Of a stretch of 64,000 bases of DNA, positions 59,640-64,000 are shown one piece after another. Made by a program: the position numbers and the translations under genes. Source of the stretch: Gnetum montanum (lineage: Eukaryota > Streptophyta > Gnetopsida > Gnetales > Gnetaceae); assembly GCA_015680685.1 (NCBI GenBank), contig MNCI01002011.1:370069-434068 (forward strand), read 5' to 3'. The notes beneath the pieces are model-generated. The model was not told the DNA's origin, did no database searches, and was given only the letters and a program-made list of their open reading frames with translations. Position 1 is the first letter of the stretch. Each line of letters starts with the position of its first letter.

Positions 59640-61090
59640 AAAACCAACAACTTATAGTTAATATTGCAATCCATTTGAATATGAGTTAGAGGGGACAACT
59701 TAAAAATATATGTCCTTCTTACTTAATGTTCCATGTGCAAATACACTTGTTTATTTGAACAAAATGACGATGAAAGCCCATTCTGCTTTAGTAATTTGAT
59801 TTCTTAAGTAAATAGGAATAGCTATAAACAAATACTTTTTAATACTATATAACAAACCTCCTTTAATAGAATGTAAGTGAAAACGTTTCTTTCTTGATGT
59901 GTTTCACCTAAATTAAGCCAAGACTTTATCGTTCACAATCTTCCAACAAAGCTTTTTATTTAAGGAAGGTCATCCATCATAGTATTTTGTAACAGAAACC
60001 ATAATTTTCTATAATGAAACTATCCATTTTCTTATATAGCATTCATTATTTGCTTCGAATAATTGACTTCCAATGTGTGACTTAACTTTAGTAGAAGCAA
60101 TAAATTAACAAATGGCTTCAACTTCAAGAGAGAGCAAATTTGCTTCTGTAACCAAAATATCATGAGAATTTTGCATTTTCACTTGAAATTCCTACATAAG
60201 AAACTATTTTTGAATATGCTTCAGTTTTTTTTAGATTATGTGTTGAAAGATAAGTCCCCATAGAATACACCCGTTAGGCCAAAAAATTTGTTTCTTGCTA
60301 CAATTATTGCTTTGAGCAATGACTCTCTAATATTTACAAGACTAAGAAAAATTTTGTAATTTCTATCTCTAGGGTCACAAATCAAAATCTTAATCTAATC
60401 AAAGTTGACTTTCATACTAGAGTGATTGCAAAAACATGACTATTCATCCTAGTGAGTGGTTCTCTATCCTACCATAATTAATATGTGTGCCCATAATCAA
60501 TAGAAATTGTGTGATGAGTTGGGAACGAGTATTTTATAAGATTAGATGGCTTATGAGTAACATGACTTGTCGTTCTAATAAGGATTTGCATGAAGGACAA
60601 CTATTAGTGAGTGGTTACAAGAACATGACAGTCTATCCTACCATAATTAATATGTGGGCCCATAATCAATAGGAACTATGTGATGAGTTGGGAACGAATG
60701 TTTTACAAGATTAGATGGCTTATGAGTAACATGACCTGCCATTCTAATAGGGTTGTTGTAGTCATAGAGGATTTGTTGCATGTAATTTAATCTTGTAGTT
60801 AAATTTGCAATCAAAGAAAAACATGTTGAAAAATAATTCATTTCATGGATACAATATGATTAAAGACATTTTGCATCCATTCCTCCAATTCATCTATAAA
60901 TGTGTAAAAAAAGAAAAGGGATAGAGGAACCTTGATTAACTTTTCTAGACTTGTACTAAGATTATCTTTAATTAAAATGTTAACTTTTTCATAAATTCAT
61001 TTTAACAGCAGAAATGAGTTTTCTAAAGAATGTTAAAATTAGCTAGTCTTTTTGAAAATTTATCTTAACCAATAGAATCTTAATCTAGAT
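59640..61090 (-). mobile_element. LINE copy B, same family as 52925-56230
   Basis: Aligns with copy A segment by segment. ATTTGAATATGAGTT near 59671 matches 52970; GAAAGCCCATTCTGCTTTAG near 59773 matches 54092; CATTTTGCATCCATTCCTCC near 60871 matches 55030; and the region to 61090 matches 55260. It is more decayed; no open RT remains. It carries its own 169-bp internal tandem duplication and, unlike copy A, no LTR. Confidence 0.72.
60451..60770. repeat. Tandem duplication, about 169 bp x 2, inside LINE copy B
   Basis: CTATCCTACCATAATTAATA, GATGAGTTGGGAACGA, AAGATTAGATGGCTTATGAG and TAACATGAC occur in both units (start of match at 60464 and 60633). Confidence 0.92.
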
Positions 61091-62218
61091 ACAAGCATGT
61101 GGATGAAAGTCTCTTAGACTGTGAAAGTTAATGTCAATTGCCAAAAGGTTTTTAGCATTCAAGCAACTTAAAACTGGAAACACGGTAAATGGATTATGGT
61201 CATGTTTAATCTTTTTTAAACAACACCATAAGAGTTTGGCCGGGCTACCGACTTCCTATTACCTGAACAAAATGGAAGTCTTAAGAAAGTAATGGCTTAA
61301 ATAGCCTTACCCGCAGTAATTTCGAAATATTACTCCATCAGTAAAAAAACATAGCGTAACTAGTTGTATAGAATTTCTTGTTATTGTTTGTGACCTATAT
61401 CTCATGCATTTCAGGTTAGTTCCATTCTCAGTTTCTCACAGCTAAACCCTATAATATCTAAGTAATATCTAGATTTTCACGTGTTCTTACAGGCCCATAG
61501 TCTCCCATCGAGATGGTAGAAAATGAAATATTTACAAAAACTTCATAAAAGTCAACATATATGCTCCCACAAAAGTATACTGCTCACTCTTCATCCATTA
61601 AGCATGCCCTAATATAGCTCAGTAATCAAAGATACCCAAATGCTAGTGTATTTAAAGTAGCGGTATAAATCATGTATTTGGGTTTGTAAATGAATGCTTC
61701 TGCATTGTATGGGACTACAGTATCATTCAGTGTGCTGTGGGAGCACGTGACAACCTGTACACTGAACTGTGAGAGAATGTCGTTTTATTCAAACTTCTGT
61801 CTCAGGTTGGATTTCAGTCGAAAAAAAATCTTGAGAGGACGTAGTGACGTATTGGAAAGGATAATTGAGTTGCAGGCGTAAAAAGGCAAGGGATTTTCTA
61901 AAACCGTTCATCTTTCCTTTTGGATGTTGTTTTGGACTTTCTTGATTGTCGATGAAATATAAAGTGTTTGAAGGTTAAATAAATATAAATTAATTATTTA
62001 ATATTTTTAATATAAAAAATAATTTTAGTTAAGAAGTCAATTAAAAAGATCATCACTTGGAGTCACAATGATCATCACTTTTACTCATCATGCTAAGTGG
62101 GGTCCCTAGGAGAGTTGGTAGATGAGCGAAAGCCGCCTAGGGCAATTATGAAAATAAAATGTATGTTTTAGGGGCTGCTCATGTAATGGTCTTAGAGCCA
62201 TGTTAGGCTGTCTTAATA
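61091..62218. other. Intergenic, nothing recognised
   Basis: No open frame above 65 codons; no domain or repeat recognised. Confidence 0.4.
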
Positions 62219-62390
62219 ATGAGGTGTTACCTTAGTGGTAAGACTCTTGATTTTTGATTTGAAAAATCTAGGTCTAAAGTTTGATTTTAGTGGGTATTGC
62301 TTAGTTATAAAGTTTTAATTGGACTATATATCTTGGGGTGTACCTATATTACAATTTTTTCAGGGTCCAACACCTAGTGATACACACAAA
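62219..62390 (+). mobile_element. tRNA-derived SINE-like element
   Basis: Head with A box TTACCTTAGTGGTAAGA (62227-62243) and B-box-like AGTTTGATTTT (62278-62288). A body of about 90 bp including TGGACTATATATCTTGGGGT and GTACCTAT follows. The same head and body, inverted, occur at 63400-63522. There is no intact tRNA (no acceptor-stem pairing), so a SINE is favoured over a tRNA gene. Confidence 0.55.
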
Positions 62391-62434
62391 GCTAATAAGG
62401 AATTATGCATATGAGGTGCATTCTAATGCTCTAA

Positions 62435-62640
62435 AGAAAATTATCAGCAAATTAATATTATAATTCTTTGGAATGTCATAAAAAATGAGCAAACTCAAAA
62501 GATATATTCTTCATCCTAGATACTTTATTTTTGTAATCTAGAAATGCACTATGTAAATTTGATCCAATGACCTATGTTAAGAAAGACAAAATGAGGATGA
62601 TAACTCATTCTTGCTACCGTAAATTTACCAATGTGCGTAG
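62435..62640 (-). mobile_element. LINE copy C, 3' end only
   Basis: ATTAATATTATAATTCTTTG (62450), AAAAGATATATTCTTCATCC (62497) and GAGGATGATAACTCATTCTTG match the 3' part of LINE copies A and B in the same order and without the LTR. It is a 5'-truncated insertion. Confidence 0.6.
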
Positions 62641-63399
62641 GGCGTAACTTGATTCTCCTTCCAATCTGATGTGATGCGCACTCTTGAGATTGATTAAGAA
62701 GAGTTTAAGGGCAGTGATTATGAACATGAATTGAGAAGCCTTAAAACCCGTCGCAAAATTGGAATACATTACCTTAAGCTGTCACAGTCGATGGTAAAAA
62801 CAAAGGTTACGGCCTATGCCATAGCTGTGGACCCTAACGTCCGACGAATGGAATCATGTAACCAGTGCTCGCAATTTTCCTGCTGCACATGAAACCAACT
62901 ACTAACCATTAATCATTCATTAATAACTAATAAAGAGGATGGAAAGTTACTGCCAGCGTCGCCTTATTCCTGCAAATATGCTTGACCTTGTTGGTATCAA
63001 AGATTTGATTGCAGACTCGGTTTTTTCGGGATAAGGTTGAGATGATAATCACGATGATTTCGTCATTGATGACGTACAGCCAGCTTCTATTAGTTTAATC
63101 AAGGTTTCAACTTTCAATGAACAGCATGTTCGGAGGAAAAACAAGGGAAAAGCATGAAAGAGGATAGGGAAGCATAAAGTATTAATAGAAGATCAAGTCC
63201 ACGTGAAAAGTTAGTATGATAAAAAGAGAATAAGAAAGAAAGTGACTCTAAAAACTTTAGTTAAACTTGTCTTATGGTTTCTTCAATTTTTCTAAAATAA
63301 TCTTGAGAATTGATTTACACCTTTCAAAACTTTCTTGAATTTTTCCAAAGTCATAGTCAAGATTTTTAATAATCTTCAATATTAAATAATCCATTTTAA
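62641..63399. other. Intergenic, nothing recognised
   Basis: No gene or repeat recognised. Confidence 0.4.
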
Positions 63400-63522
63400 T
63401 GAATATTTTAGGGGGTGTTGTAATTAAAATAATACAAGATAGGTACACCCCACGATGTATAGTCCACATAGAACTTTATAGCTCAACATTGCCAAATTTT
63501 ACCACTAGGCTAATACCTCATT
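63400..63522 (-). mobile_element. SINE-like relic, inverted relative to 62219-62390
   Basis: On the minus strand: CAATGAGGTATTAGCCTAGT then GGTAAAAT (A box), then directly the body TGGACTATACATCGTGGGGT and GTACCTATCTTG. The B-box part is missing, so it is internally deleted. Confidence 0.5.
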
Positions 63523-64000
63523 GTTTCTATGAATATTTTAGCTTTTTCAAAGGATCATCACCTACAGCTGGAGTGTTTATCCCATTAAATGTGTCCCGGA
63601 AAGGTTGGTAGATGATAAAAAGCCTATTCAAGTGCCCAAAAATCCAAAAATCCTGATATTTTAGCTTTTTCTAATTATCAATATTGGTACTTATATTTTA
63701 ATATTTAATAAAACTATCATATTGTTATTTCCTAACACATATTTTACTTCAAAAATTTACTAATGGAAGAAAATTAACGGAGAAGCAGGTTCATAATGAT
63801 GCCTCATGAATCACTCACTGCCAGTCCTCTCTCCCTCTTGTTTTTAAAACGATTTCCGCTTTGAATGTAAGTAGAACACGTTCGGTAGCCTCCTTTGAAA
63901 ACGGTAAAAAAAAAATCCGATTTGGTTTGTGTTAGCGAGTGGTCCATAAAAAAAGACGTATTATTGGGTTGTTGGCAGTGGTAACATGTAGGGCGACTTT
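63523..64000. other. Intergenic to window edge, nothing recognised
   Basis: AT-rich; no feature supported. Confidence 0.4.

Noticed and set aside
62219-62290. A functional tRNA gene
   Set aside because: A- and B-box-like strings are present but there is no acceptor-stem pairing or clear anticodon stem; a SINE head fits better.

Overview
This window is nuclear DNA of a land plant, most likely a gymnosperm such as a conifer. The signs are one plastid-transporter gene with plant introns, one plant-type kinase gene, and AT-rich space filled with old, decayed, nested retrotransposons. The lineage is an inference: nothing here fixes the species. Two single N bases (8793 and 24744) show this is draft assembly.

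Layout. 1-10332: a decayed full-length Ty3-type (Athila/Tat-like) element on the plus strand. Its 5' LTR is cut by the window edge, and gag, protease, RT/RNase H and integrase are all broken. A solo LTR of a related subfamily sits in its 3' non-coding part. 10333-17603: no genes; one solo LTR, a SINE-like relic and a small tandem duplication. 17604-24743: a minus-strand LTR element with an initiator-Met-type primer site and no readable gag-pol, holding another solo LTR; its right LTR stops at the N at 24744. 24745-28320: the only clearly intact multi-exon gene, a plastid glucose-6-phosphate/phosphate translocator (GPT; five coding exons, 415 codons, plus a probable 5'-UTR intron). It is followed by a 181-bp tandem duplication.

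31340-33000: a degenerate tandem repeat and a LINE relic. 33135-43186: a three-level nest. A very long TGTAACA...TGTTACA solo LTR (about 3.2 kb) is split by a gag-only element of the Athila-like family (35607-42442), which is itself split by a solo LTR (38450-39335). 43250-44119: a further diverged solo LTR. 45345-47604: a small hypothetical minus-strand ORF and, divergent from it, a single-exon GC-rich gene for a receptor-like cytoplasmic kinase that has lost key catalytic residues (a probable pseudokinase). 48088-51107: short tandem duplications, a plant-L1-type LINE fragment and a MITE. 52215-52743: a striking array of five 28-bp inverted repeats, TTACGCT-N14-AGCGTAA. 52925-64000: three or more copies of a second LINE family, one split by a solo LTR, plus SINE-like relics and small tandem duplications.

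How it fits together. One LTR family (ends TGATGA...TCATCA, LTR about 0.8-1.0 kb) dominates: two elements with both LTRs and six solo LTRs. Exact or near-exact 5-bp target duplications can be read for seven of the eight. Its U3 carries a fast-changing palindromic module. The two genes lie in the TE-poor stretches and have no evident functional link to each other. The most unusual item that the named features do not explain is the 28-bp hairpin array near 52.5 kb.
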